Source of the DNA: Planctomycetota bacterium | GTDB taxonomy: Bacteria; Planctomycetota; Phycisphaerae; Tepidisphaerales; Tepidisphaeraceae | DNA: 37,858 nt | Direction: 5' to 3' | Assembly (NCBI GenBank): GCA_038746835.1 | Contig: JBCDKH010000011.1 | Location: 1 to 37,858, forward strand | In this document: positions 7,565 to 15,304 of the stretch, in pieces | Position numbering within the stretch: position 1 is the first letter of the stretch | How the letters are laid out: the number at the start of each line of letters is the position of its first letter | Made by a program: the position numbers and the translations under genes | Notes under the pieces: generated by a model | The model's database searches: none | What the model was told of the DNA's origin: nothing | What the model saw: the letters and a program-made list of their open reading frames with translations, nothing else

Positions 7565-8395
7565 ATGCCGCGTCTCTCGGTCAACGTCAACAAGATCGCC
7601 CTGCTCCGCAACAGCCGACAGGGCAAGGGGCCCGACCTCGTCCGGCTGTCGCGGGTCGCACTCGACAGTGGGGCGGGCGGCATCACGGTCCACCCACGGC
7701 CAGACGAGCGACACATCCGCTACGACGACGTCGCTGCGCTGAAGGCGCTGGTCGACGAGTATCAGCAGGCCGAGTTCAACATCGAGGGCAATCCCTTTGA
7801 AGGCCAATGGCTGGAGCTGGTGCTGAAGACGAAGCCGGACCAGGCGACGCTCGTCCCCGACACGCCGGGCCAGTCGACGAGCGACCACGGCTTTGCGATG
7901 CCTGCCGACATCGAGCGACTGGTGCCGGTGGTCGACAAGCTGAAGCAGGCCGGCATTCGCATCAGCATCTTCATGGATCCCAACGCCGAGCAGATCGCGC
8001 AGGTCCGGCAGACGGGGGCCGATCGGATCGAGCTGTACACGGAGACGTTTGCCGTCGTCCACGGCACCGATGATCAGGAGCGCATCACGCGCGACTTCGC
8101 CCTGGCCGCCGGCGTCGCGCTGGAGCAAGGCCTGGGCGTCAACGCCGGTCACGACCTGAACCTGGCGAATCTCAAGGATTTTGCCGACGCGATGCCGCAG
8201 CTCGACGAGGTCAGCATCGGCCACGCACTCGTCGGCGACGCGATCGAGCTGGGCCTCCGCGAGACGGTTCGCCGCTACAACGAGCAACTCAACGGCGTGG
8301 CCGGTCGGTCGATGTGGGAAGCCGTCTCCGCCCAACGCGCCGCGGTTATCGAGCCGGCGGGCTACACGAATGACGTCAGGCGCCAGTCGCGCTAA
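7565..8395 (+). CDS. pdxJ: Pyridoxine 5'-phosphate synthase
   Basis: PdxJ condenses 1-deoxyxylulose 5-phosphate with 3-amino-2-oxopropyl phosphate in the DXP-dependent vitamin B6 route. Starting at ATG 7565 the protein has 276 residues and begins MPRLSVNVNKIALLRNSR, matching the family N-terminus; GTG 7556 would add three residues. Conserved segments: GITVHPRPDERHIR, FNIEGNPFEG, DRIELYTETFA, LGVNAGHDLNLANL and SIGHALVGDAIELGL. These are closer to the form known from Bacteroidota (FNIEG, ELYTE, NAGHDL) than to the E. coli form (FNLEM, LHTG, HAGHGL); that comparison is from memory. The gene stands alone, with no other B6 gene nearby. A two-hairpin repeat follows its stop codon. Confidence 0.95.
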   Translation: MPRLSVNVNKIALLRNSRQGKGPDLVRLSRVALDSGAGGITVHPRPDERHIRYDDVAALKALVDEYQQAEFNIEGNPFEGQWLELVLKTKPDQATLVPDTPGQSTSDHGFAMPADIERLVPVVDKLKQAGIRISIFMDPNAEQIAQVRQTGADRIELYTETFAVVHGTDDQERITRDFALAAGVALEQGLGVNAGHDLNLANLKDFADAMPQLDEVSIGHALVGDAIELGLRETVRRYNEQLNGVAGRSMWEAVSAQRAAVIEPAGYTNDVRRQSR

Positions 8396-8403
8396 CTCGA
8401 GTG

Positions 8404-8491
8404 GTAGCCGCGAGCTTACAGCTCGCGGTTCAACTGCACCCGACGAACGATCACGCTGCTCTGCAACCGCGGGCTGTAAGCCCGCGGCTAC
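8404..8491. repeat. Two-hairpin (REPIN-like) inverted repeat
   Basis: The left hairpin is CCGCGAGCT-TAC-AGCTCGCGG. The right one, read on the minus strand, is CCGCGGGCT-TAC-AGCCCGCGG. Both sit inside the shared frame GTAGC...GTT. The only difference within the stems is a compensated pair (A-T to G-C). The right arm overlaps the 3' end of the membrane protein gene at 8451-9050 and supplies its last codons. Confidence 0.78.
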
Positions 8492-9050
8492 TTTGCGACG
8501 ACTCGTGTCCGTCTTCCATAACGGAGGATGACGCCTGCACCCGCGACCGTGGCGGAAGCTGGTCTTCCTCCGGGTTGAGCAGCGTCACCGCCAGCGCGCC
8601 GCCGTAAAGGATGAGGCCGACCAGCAAGATGATCACGCCGACGCGATAGTGGGCGGTTTTCTTGTCGCGATACGCGAGCGACGTGACGAGCCACTGGGCC
8701 GTGTCTTGGCCGCCCTGCATCGTGAGCCAGCGGAGATGGAGCACGCCGCGCACAACGACGCCTGCCGCAAGGATGATGAGCGACAGGCCGCTGATGATGA
8801 GCCACTGCGACAGCGCGTTCGTCCCGGCGACGAGCCGCCCGCTAAAGCCGGTCGTCGAGATCACGACGCCGCAAAGGACCAGCGCGACCTGCGCCCGGTT
8901 GTGCAGCACCGCGAACTGCCGCTCCAGCATCGCCATGATGCCCGGCAGGTCGTCGCCGTACACGTCGAGAATCCGCCGCGCCTCGGCCTCACGGGCGAGG
9001 TGGTCCTTCGACGGCTTCGGCAGTTCGAGTCGCGTGTCAGCGTCGCTCAC
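8451..9050 (-). CDS. Three-helix membrane protein of unknown function
   Basis: 199 residues from GTG 9050; the frame extends to 9221, but the upstream part is charged and runs into the divergent gene. The N-terminal 50 residues are charged and helical (AREAEARRILDVYGDDLPGI). Then come ERQFAVLHNRAQVALVLCGV (first membrane helix), WLIISGLSLIILAAGVVVRG (second) and VGVIILLVGLILYGGALAVT (third, about residues 140-160). The topology, a cytoplasmic helix leading into membrane helices with an 'RAQ' entry, recalls SLATT/PycTM-type proteins, but no nucleotide cyclase or other partner is nearby, so this is only a loose resemblance. The final residues (SRGLTARGCRAA) are encoded by the hairpin repeat, so the natural stop may have been lost or moved. 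Confidence 0.65.
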   Translation of the reverse strand: MSDADTRLELPKPSKDHLAREAEARRILDVYGDDLPGIMAMLERQFAVLHNRAQVALVLCGVVISTTGFSGRLVAGTNALSQWLIISGLSLIILAAGVVVRGVLHLRWLTMQGGQDTAQWLVTSLAYRDKKTAHYRVGVIILLVGLILYGGALAVTLLNPEEDQLPPRSRVQASSSVMEDGHESSQSSRGLTARGCRAA

Positions 9051-9110
9051 GCAGAAGGTGTAGCCGGCGTGATGCGAGACGTCACGTCCGGTGGTAGGTT
9101 GCACGCCCTG

Positions 9111-9668
9111 ATGCCGCGGCTTGTCTCGCTGACGCTTCTCTCGTTCCTCGCGCTTCCCGCGGCGGCGTTGGTCTACACGCTCGTGCTCATCATCTGGGTC
9201 GATGCGGTGAGCTGGCGACACAGGGATCTGGGTTGGATCATCGGCTCGGCGGCCGCGCTGCTCTGTGTCATGGGCTGGTGGCTGCTCGTCTGGTTCAAGG
9301 AGGTGACTTGGAACACGCGGCGGGTCACGTTTTCCGTGCTTGCCATACCTGGCACGGCGGTCCTCGGTAGTGCCGTCGGATACGTCGCGTATCTGTTGAC
9401 GGACCTCGACACGTTCGGCATGTTCCTCGGCGGGTCGAGCACGGTCATCGCGTGGCTCGTCACCGCGTGCATCCTCTGGCGTGCGACGCCGATGGAGATG
9501 ATCGATGCGGTATCCGGCGAGGCGCTCGATGCGGCTGTCACCTGCCCGCGATGTTCCTACGCCATGACCGGCCTGCGCGACGCGCGGTGCCCGGAGTGCG
9601 GCGAGCAGTACACGCTCGATCAGCTTTTCGCCGCCCAGCGACCTGACGCTCGGATGAGCGACGCGTGA
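9111..9668 (+). CDS. Membrane protein with C-terminal zinc ribbon
   Basis: 185 residues. Four membrane helices are visible: SLTLLSFLALPAAALVYTLV, IIGSAAALLCVMGWWLLVWF, FSVLAIPGTAVLGSAVGYVA and GSSTVIAWLVTACILW. They are followed by a soluble tail with CPRCSYAMTGL and ARCPECGEQY, two CxxC knuckles about 17 residues apart that should bind one zinc. Small membrane proteins with this 'CPxCgYdltGl..CPECG' tail are common in Phycisphaerae (general knowledge); their function is unknown. ATG 9111 is preferred; ATG 9072 is in the same frame. The stop lies 4 nt from the converging dinG end. Confidence 0.75.
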   Translation: MPRLVSLTLLSFLALPAAALVYTLVLIIWVDAVSWRHRDLGWIIGSAAALLCVMGWWLLVWFKEVTWNTRRVTFSVLAIPGTAVLGSAVGYVAYLLTDLDTFGMFLGGSSTVIAWLVTACILWRATPMEMIDAVSGEALDAAVTCPRCSYAMTGLRDARCPECGEQYTLDQLFAAQRPDARMSDA

Positions 9669-9672
9669 TGGG

Positions 9673-11727
9673 TCACACGTCCGCGACGCGATGGTCGACC
9701 TGCGTCACCTCCACGTCCGGCAAACCCGCGAGGAAGTGTCGGCCGTAGCGACGCGTGAGGATCCGGCCGTCGAGGAGGACGATGATGCCTTTGTCCGTCC
9801 CGCTGCGGATGAGCCGGCCGAAGCCTTGGCGCAGCTTGATGACGGCTTCGGGCACGCTGTAGTCCATGAAGCCGTTGCCGCCGGCGGATTCGATGCGCTC
9901 GATTCGTGCCTGCTGCACCGGCTCGTCGGGCACCGCGAATGGCAGCTTGTGCAGGATGACGTTGCGCAGCGCCCGGCCCTGCACGTCGACGCCTTGCCAG
10001 AAGCTGGCTGTGCCGAAGAGGACGTTGTTCTCGGCCGAGCGGAACTTGTCGAGGAGTCCGCGGCGCTGCCCGTCGCGGCCTTGCAGCAAGAGGCGTAGCC
10101 CGGCGTCTTCGAGCTCGTCCTGGACGAGGTGGGCCGTCGCGTTGAGCGCGCGGTGGCTGGTGAAGAGGACGAAGGCGCCGCCTTCGGTGTGCCGGCACCA
10201 GTGGACGATGCGATCGGCGGCGTGTTCGGTGAAGCGGTGGTCGTTCGGCTCGGGCAGGCCGGTCTCGACGATCAGCTTGCACTGCTCGCGATAGTTGAAC
10301 GGCGAGCCGAAGCGGGCGGCGGTCGTGTCGGCGTCGAGGCCGAGCCGCTGCTTGACGTGGCCGAAGCCGTCGTCGTCCGAGGCCTCGCCGGTGGTGGCGA
10401 GCGTGGCGCTGGTCAGGACGCAGCCGGGCGTCTTGTCCCACAGCGCCATCTTCAGGCCCTGGCCGACGTCGACGGGCGACGCGTGCAGACTCGCGCGGCG
10501 TGGCGTTCGGCCGGTCTCGTCGATCCAGTAGACCGCGTCGGGCATCGTCTGACCGACAAACGCGGCGATCGTGTCCCCCAGCACGCGGACCTTATCCGCC
10601 TGGTGTTTGGTTTCGAGTCGCGTCTCGAGCCGCTCGTCTTCGGGGTTGTCTTCCTCGGCCTCGACGTCGCCGGCGAGGTCGACGAGGCGCTTGGCGATCT
10701 CGCCGAGCGCGGGCGAGAGGTCGTCCTCGACGAAGCCTTCCTGCCGGACCCGGCCGTTGCTCTTGCCGAAGCGATCGCGCCAGGAGAGCACGCGATCGAA
10801 AAAGCCCTCGCACACCGCCTGCGCGTCGGCGACGAGGCCGACGAGTTCGTTGACCTTCTCCGCGTCACCGCCGGCACGGGCGAGGGTGGTCAGGAAGCCC
10901 TTGGTTCGTTTGACGTCGAAGAGCTGGCGGAGCGATCGGTTGACGCCACCCTCGCCGACACGCAGGCCGAAGTGCGTGGCGGCGGCGTCTTCAAGGGTGT
11001 GGGCTTCGTCGAAGACGACGTGGTCGTACTTCGGCAGATACGTCACGCCGGCGAGGCGAAGCGCGAGGTCGCTGAAGAAGAGGGCGTGGTTGACGACGAG
11101 CACGTTGGCCGTCTGCATGCGTCGCTTGGCCGCCTGCCAGTGACAGGCTTTGAAGAAGCGGCAGCGCTTGCCCATGCAGTTGCCGGCCTCGGCCCGGGCG
11201 TGCTCCCAGACGCGCATGTCCGGCAGGATCGGCAGGCTCCCGACGTCGCCGTCGTTCGTCTCGCTGGCCCAGGCTTCGAGGTCGGCGAGCGACGAACGTT
11301 CCTGCTCACTGGCAAACAGCGACGACTGCCTTCGCGAGGCCGAGTCAAGCCGACGCAGGCAAAGGTAGTTGCCGCGACCTTTGACGAGGACGGCCGTGAA
11401 CTCCTCGCCCGTCGCAGCACGCAGCAGCGGCACGTCCTTGTCGACGATCTGCTCCTGCAGGGCGATCGTGTGCGTCGAGACGACGACACGCTTCTTGCGC
11501 TTCGCGGCAGCTTCGATCGCCGGGAGCAGGTAGGCGAACGACTTGCCCACGCCCGTCCCCGCCTCAGCCAGCAGCGTCTGCCCGTTCCGCAGCGCCCCGT
11601 CGACCGCACTGGCCATCGCGACCTGCTGCGGGCGAGCCTCGTAGTTGTCGCCCAGACGGCGCGCCACCGCCCCGCCCGGCGCAAGCCGCTCGGCAAGATC
11701 AGGCGTGGTCGCGGCGTCGTCCGACAC
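9673..11727 (-). CDS. dinG: DinG/YoaA-type ATP-dependent DNA helicase with iron-sulfur cluster
   Basis: 684 residues, an XPD-like superfamily 2 helicase. Walker A is EAGTGVGKS (GTGVGKS at residues 57-63). Four cysteines, C123 (YLCLRR), C184, C189 and C195 (NCMGKRC..FKACHW), fit the 4Fe-4S cluster between the Walker motifs. The DEAH box is at residues 240-243 (FDEAHTLED). Later motifs are LTSATLA, VLFTSHRALN, FGTASFWQGVDVQG and QGFGRLIRSGTDKG. The family unwinds 5'-overhang, R-loop or G4 structures during repair. It is the last gene of a minus-strand run after copA and the DUF433/DUF5615 pair, 22 nt after the latter. No LexA-type box was seen in front of it. Confidence 0.9.
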   Translation of the reverse strand: MSDDAATTPDLAERLAPGGAVARRLGDNYEARPQQVAMASAVDGALRNGQTLLAEAGTGVGKSFAYLLPAIEAAAKRKKRVVVSTHTIALQEQIVDKDVPLLRAATGEEFTAVLVKGRGNYLCLRRLDSASRRQSSLFASEQERSSLADLEAWASETNDGDVGSLPILPDMRVWEHARAEAGNCMGKRCRFFKACHWQAAKRRMQTANVLVVNHALFFSDLALRLAGVTYLPKYDHVVFDEAHTLEDAAATHFGLRVGEGGVNRSLRQLFDVKRTKGFLTTLARAGGDAEKVNELVGLVADAQAVCEGFFDRVLSWRDRFGKSNGRVRQEGFVEDDLSPALGEIAKRLVDLAGDVEAEEDNPEDERLETRLETKHQADKVRVLGDTIAAFVGQTMPDAVYWIDETGRTPRRASLHASPVDVGQGLKMALWDKTPGCVLTSATLATTGEASDDDGFGHVKQRLGLDADTTAARFGSPFNYREQCKLIVETGLPEPNDHRFTEHAADRIVHWCRHTEGGAFVLFTSHRALNATAHLVQDELEDAGLRLLLQGRDGQRRGLLDKFRSAENNVLFGTASFWQGVDVQGRALRNVILHKLPFAVPDEPVQQARIERIESAGGNGFMDYSVPEAVIKLRQGFGRLIRSGTDKGIIVLLDGRILTRRYGRHFLAGLPDVEVTQVDHRVADV

Positions 11728-11749
11728 GGCAGCGAGTGTACGGGTGGCG

Positions 11750-12118
11750 TCAGGGTTGCGCTCTGCTCAGGCGTCGAATGATGATCAGGTCGTCTCGAAC
11801 GGTCGCGAACAAGCCATGCCATTCGTCACGTGTCTCAACGGCGGCAAGGACTCGATCTCGCACGTAGCTCGGCGACTTCGGCTTCAACCGGAAGAGAATC
11901 AACCCGGCGGGGTTCGAGCGGCCGTCGCGAAAGGTCATCGCCGCAAAGTCGGTGTCGAATGTCAGTAGAAGACGCTCGTCGCGTTGCGCGATGGCGAGCA
12001 CGTCCAAGTCTGAGATGCCGGGCGAGTCTGTTCTGATCCACTTGACGTCGTGACCGTTTTGGATCAACGCCTCCACGGCGGGTCGTGGGACATTTTCGTC
12101 AGCGAGCATCCGCATCAT
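11750..12118 (-). CDS. DUF5615 PIN-like protein, probable toxin
   Basis: 122 residues of the DUF5615 (Mut7-C-like PIN) type. It opens MRMLADENVPRPAVEALIQN and has ISDLDVLAIAQRDERLLLTF followed by DTDFA. The spaced acidic residues D7, E8, D37 and D55 or so are the pattern expected of a metal-dependent PIN RNase site. The C-terminal part (RDRVLAAVETRDEWHGLFAT) ends in a short strand IIIRRL. In many genomes this family is paired with a DUF433 partner, which lies 55 nt upstream here. A toxic RNase role is inferred from that pairing. ATG 12118, 12115 or 12109 could start the protein. Confidence 0.82.
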   Translation of the reverse strand: MMRMLADENVPRPAVEALIQNGHDVKWIRTDSPGISDLDVLAIAQRDERLLLTFDTDFAAMTFRDGRSNPAGLILFRLKPKSPSYVRDRVLAAVETRDEWHGLFATVRDDLIIIRRLSRAQP

Positions 12119-12173
12119 GTCCGTAGGTAGTCACGTGCCTGTCGTCCCTCGGTCTGCTTGAGAAAATGAGCAA

Positions 12174-12401
12174 CTATCGGATGCTTTGGAGGGGAAGGAC
12201 ACGCTCCTCCTCTAACCGCTCACGAGCGAAAACGAGGCACGCTCGGACATCGTCGGGTTCGACGCCGGGATAGCTGTCAACGACATCATCCGTCGACCAG
12301 CCGTTGGCGAGCAGATCCAGGATGAATTCCACTGTCAGCCGGGTCCCTCGGATGACCGGCTTCCCGGCTTGAATGTCCTCTCGTGCTTCGATGCGATCCA
12401 C
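12174..12401 (-). CDS. DUF433 protein, probable antitoxin
   Basis: 75 residues matching DUF433. Key segments are IQAGKPVIRGTRLTVEFILD, LLANGWSTDDVVDSYPGVEP and DDVRACLVFARERL. This is the usual 'GkPvIrGTRi.v..il.lla.G.s.eeil..yP.l...di.aal.ya' signature of a winged-helix-like domain. DUF433 genes commonly precede DUF5615 genes and are proposed antitoxins that repress their own operon. It begins only 9 nt after the copA stop, so it may be co-transcribed with the copper pump. Confidence 0.88.
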   Translation of the reverse strand: MDRIEAREDIQAGKPVIRGTRLTVEFILDLLANGWSTDDVVDSYPGVEPDDVRACLVFARERLEEERVLPLQSIR

Positions 12402-12410
12402 GCGTCCACT

Positions 12411-14687
12411 CTACCCTATCTTCGCCCGACGCAGCCGCAGGGCGTTGCCGAGGACGCTGATGTCGGAGAGGGCCATCGCGCCGGCGGCGATTTCGGGTTC
12501 GAGGAAGCCCGCGGCTGCGATGGGGATGGCGGTGACGTTGTAAATGAAGGCCAGGAACAGGTTCTGCTTGATCACGCGCATTGTCCGGCGGCTCAGCAGC
12601 AAGGCGGCCGGGACGTCGGTGAGGCGGTCGCTCATGAGCACGACGTGACCGGCCTGTTTGGCGGCGTCGGTGCCGGCGGCGAGGGCGATGCCGACGTGGG
12701 CGGCGGCGAGGGCAGGGGCGTCGTTCACGCCGTCGCCGACCATCGCGACCCGGCGGCCATCGGCCTTGAGCTTTTCAATGACGGCCTGCTTTCCGTCAGG
12801 GCGGACGTCGGCGTGGATGGTTTCGATACCGAGTTGCCGGGCGATGGCTTCGGCGGCTTCGTGGCGATCGCCGGTGAGGAGTTGGACGTTGAGGCCGCGA
12901 TCGCGGAGGTGGCGGACGACGTCGGCGGCATCGTTGCGTGGGGCGTCGCGAAGTTCGACATAGCCGACGGGTTGCCCGTCGAGGGCGATGTGGGCGATCG
13001 TGCCTGAGGCATCCGCGACTGGCGTCGCGGCGTCGATCAGCGAGGCGTGTCCGACAGTGATGCGTCGGTGTTCGACGATTGCCTCGACGCCGAGGCCTGG
13101 GTGGTTGGTGAAGTCGGTGGCTTCCGACAGCTCGATCTGCTGATCGCGTGCATTCGCGACGACCGCGGCGGCCAACGGGTGCTCGCTGGACTGCTCGGCC
13201 GATGCGGCGAGACGCAGTAGCTCTCGTTCGTCGACGTCGCTGGTTGCAACTACGCGTGCAACCGTCGGCGAGCCCGTCGTGAGTGTGCCGGTCTTGTCGA
13301 AGACGACTGTGTCGACGGCCGCGGCGTTCTGGATGGCGTCGATGTCGCGAAGCAGGATGCCGCGTCGCGCACCGCGGCCTGTGCCGACCATGATCGCCGC
13401 CGGCACCGCCAATCCGAGGGCACACGGGCAAGCGATGATGAGCACGCTGCACGTTGCCCGGGCCGCATCGCCCCAGACGCCGGGCGTCGCTTTGTCGCTG
13501 GCGAACCCGAGCACGAGCCACGCGGTGGCTGTCAGTGCGGCAATCACGAGGACGACCGGCACGAAGATCGCCGAGATCTGATCCGCCAGCTTCTGCACGG
13601 GCGGGCGAGAGGCTTGGGCCGTCTCGACGAGCTTGACGATCGACGCGAGCGTCGTCTCCGACCCTGCGGCCGTGATGCGGACGACGAGCGAGCCTTCGCG
13701 ATTGACGCTGCCGCCGACCACGGTGTCACCCGCGGCCTTTGCGACGGGCATGGGTTCGCCGGTGAGCATCGATTCGTCCACCCCGCCGCGGCCCGACTCG
13801 ACGGTGCCGTCGGCGGGGACGGTCATCGCGGGCTTCACGAGGACGCGATCGCCCGGGCGGAGGGTGTCGGCGGGGACTTCCTCGGCCTCGGGGGCACGGA
13901 TGGTGAGTGAGAGGCGTTTGCGTGCGGGTCGGTCGGGACCCGAAGCTTCCGCTTCGGTGTCGGGTGGAAGGCGCAGGGCTGTTTGTGGCGCGAGGTCGAG
14001 CAGGGCGCGGATGGCGTCGCCGGTCTTGTCGCGGGCTCGGGCTTCGAGCCAGTGGCCCAGCGAGATGAGCGTGAACAGTGCTGCCGACTCGGCGAAGTAG
14101 AGCTCCGCCAGAGGCCAGCCGAGCAGCAGGTGGCCGACGAGCGCGACGGCGGAGTAGCCGTAGGCCGTCCCACCGCCTAGTGCGATGAGCGTGTCCATGT
14201 TGGTCGTGCGACGCTTCGCTGCGCGCCAAGCGCTGGCGAAGAACGCCCGGCCTGCGATGAGCATCACGGCGGTGCCTGCGACGACGCCGACCCACGTCAT
14301 CCACGTCGTGCCGGCGTGGTCGTGGCCGCCCGTCAGGAGCACGGTTCCCCAGTGCAGCGACTCGGCGGGCACCCAGAGGACCAGGCCGATGATGGCACGC
14401 CATTTCCACCGCTCGGCGGCGAGTCGGGCTCGTTCCTGCTGGGCGTGACGATCGCTCGCCTGCGAGACGAGTGTCGCCGCATCGTCCGCAGGCCTGGCCG
14501 GGAAGCCGGCGTCGCTGATGGCGTCGGCCACCGCATCGATGCGCCGCGCGTCGTCGAGGTCGACTTGTGCCCGGCCGTTGGCGAGGTCGATCGTGATCTC
14601 ACGGAGACCGTCGATGCGCTTCGCCGCCCGGCTGACGTTGGCGACGCAGCTGGCACAGTGCATGCCTTCGACGAGCAGTTCCGCCAT
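12411..14687 (-). CDS. copA: Copper-exporting P1B-type ATPase
   Basis: 758 residues from ATG 14687 (a GTG at 14723 is possible). An N-terminal heavy-metal domain has GMHCASC (C11, C14). The transmembrane CPC motif is at residues 420-422 (IIACPCALGLAVPAA). DKTGTLTTG holds the phosphorylated Asp, with TGEPMPV in the actuator domain, EHPLA for the HP motif and GDGVNDAP near the end. CPC plus YN (AFIYNVTAIP) fits a Cu(I) pump. In the last helix the family's 'MxxSS' reads MALSD, so one Ser position is Asp. The segment DTEAEASGPDRP, about residues 240-251, is an extra loop encoded by a palindromic hairpin. It exports copper from the cytoplasm. It leads the run DUF433, DUF5615, dinG. Confidence 0.94.
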   Translation of the reverse strand: MAELLVEGMHCASCVANVSRAAKRIDGLREITIDLANGRAQVDLDDARRIDAVADAISDAGFPARPADDAATLVSQASDRHAQQERARLAAERWKWRAIIGLVLWVPAESLHWGTVLLTGGHDHAGTTWMTWVGVVAGTAVMLIAGRAFFASAWRAAKRRTTNMDTLIALGGGTAYGYSAVALVGHLLLGWPLAELYFAESAALFTLISLGHWLEARARDKTGDAIRALLDLAPQTALRLPPDTEAEASGPDRPARKRLSLTIRAPEAEEVPADTLRPGDRVLVKPAMTVPADGTVESGRGGVDESMLTGEPMPVAKAAGDTVVGGSVNREGSLVVRITAAGSETTLASIVKLVETAQASRPPVQKLADQISAIFVPVVLVIAALTATAWLVLGFASDKATPGVWGDAARATCSVLIIACPCALGLAVPAAIMVGTGRGARRGILLRDIDAIQNAAAVDTVVFDKTGTLTTGSPTVARVVATSDVDERELLRLAASAEQSSEHPLAAAVVANARDQQIELSEATDFTNHPGLGVEAIVEHRRITVGHASLIDAATPVADASGTIAHIALDGQPVGYVELRDAPRNDAADVVRHLRDRGLNVQLLTGDRHEAAEAIARQLGIETIHADVRPDGKQAVIEKLKADGRRVAMVGDGVNDAPALAAAHVGIALAAGTDAAKQAGHVVLMSDRLTDVPAALLLSRRTMRVIKQNLFLAFIYNVTAIPIAAAGFLEPEIAAGAMALSDISVLGNALRLRRAKIG
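13934..13964. repeat. Single hairpin repeat inside copA
   Basis: Stem CCGAAGC-TTCC-GCTTCGG at 13940-13957, flanked on the minus-strand side by CCCGACA. On the minus strand it closely matches the right arm of the hrpB element (CCCGAC-A/G-CCGAAGCG...AGCTTCGG) and the copy at 37017. It is in frame and encodes an extra loop at the start of the actuator domain of CopA. Confidence 0.65.
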
Positions 14688-14726
14688 GCCGATTTCTACG
14701 TCGGACAAACGCGTTACGCTCACCGC

Positions 14727-15194
14727 ATGCACGGACCGCCACGGCGAGGAGTGATTCGGTGGATCATGACGATCGTGCTGCTCGTCACGCCGCTGTTCGC
14801 CGTGGTCGACTTCGGCTTCGGCAACAACCTCCGTGCGCCGGGGCTGGAGACGCTCGGCGTGAGCGTCAGTTGGAAGGTCGTCTACTACGTCGGCATCACC
14901 GGTCTGGGCGTGCTCGCACTGTGGCTCCCGGCCGCTGCTGCACCGCTGAGCGTCCTGGAGGCGGGAGCGAACGTGATCGTTGCCGTGTTGATGGTCGTTC
15001 TGCCGTACGACCAGTTGCTCGACAACGCTCACAGCGGCGGCCCGCTGGTCGTTCCGGACCTGCCTCTGACAGCGATGTTCATCTCTGCGGGTGTGGGAAC
15101 GCTTTCCCTGATGTCGTTCCGGTCCAAAGGCTTCCTCGGACATGATCGAGGCAGCGCGCTAACCGACATCCGTCAGGCGATCGGTGACCGATGA
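14727..15194 (+). CDS. Small multi-helix membrane protein of unknown function
   Basis: 155 residues, no family recognised. Hydrophobic helices: WIMTIVLLVTPLFAVVDFGF, VVYYVGITGLGVLALWLPAA, VIVAVLMVVLPYDQLL and LPLTAMFISAGVGTLSLMSF. The short C-terminal tail (KGFLGHDRGSALTDIRQAIG) is hydrophilic. It is divergent from copA with only about 40 nt between the start codons, so the two share one short promoter region; whether it has a role in metal handling is unknown. It contains no obvious metal-binding Cys or His cluster. The start ATG 14727 could be replaced by a later ATG at 14766. Confidence 0.6.
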   Translation: MHGPPRRGVIRWIMTIVLLVTPLFAVVDFGFGNNLRAPGLETLGVSVSWKVVYYVGITGLGVLALWLPAAAAPLSVLEAGANVIVAVLMVVLPYDQLLDNAHSGGPLVVPDLPLTAMFISAGVGTLSLMSFRSKGFLGHDRGSALTDIRQAIGDR

Positions 15195-15203
15195 ACAGAT
15201 GAT

Positions 15204-15282
15204 GCTTAGCGGTGAGCGCCAGCGAGCCCTTCGCACGGGGCACGTTGGCACTCACCCCTAAGCAAGCTCGACCGAAGTCGAG
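15204..15282. repeat. Inverted repeat with 21-nt arms plus adjacent small hairpin
   Basis: Left arm 15204-15224 (GCTTAGCGGTGAGCGCCAGC...) and right arm 15243-15263, whose reverse complement is GCTTAGGGGTGAGTGCCAAC...; 18 of 21 positions match. Directly after comes CTCGAC-CGAA-GTCGAG (15267-15282), a perfect 6-bp stem. The element lies downstream of the membrane protein gene and the converging ferredoxin gene. It could act as a terminator region, but has no T tract. Confidence 0.6.
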
Positions 15283-15304
15283 TGAACGCGATGACTGCGA
15301 CCAC

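Noticed and set aside
10129-11781. 550-residue open frame on the plus strand opposite dinG
   Set aside because: It is the antisense shadow of a high-GC gene. The dinG frame has all helicase motifs and the antisense protein has no recognisable domain.
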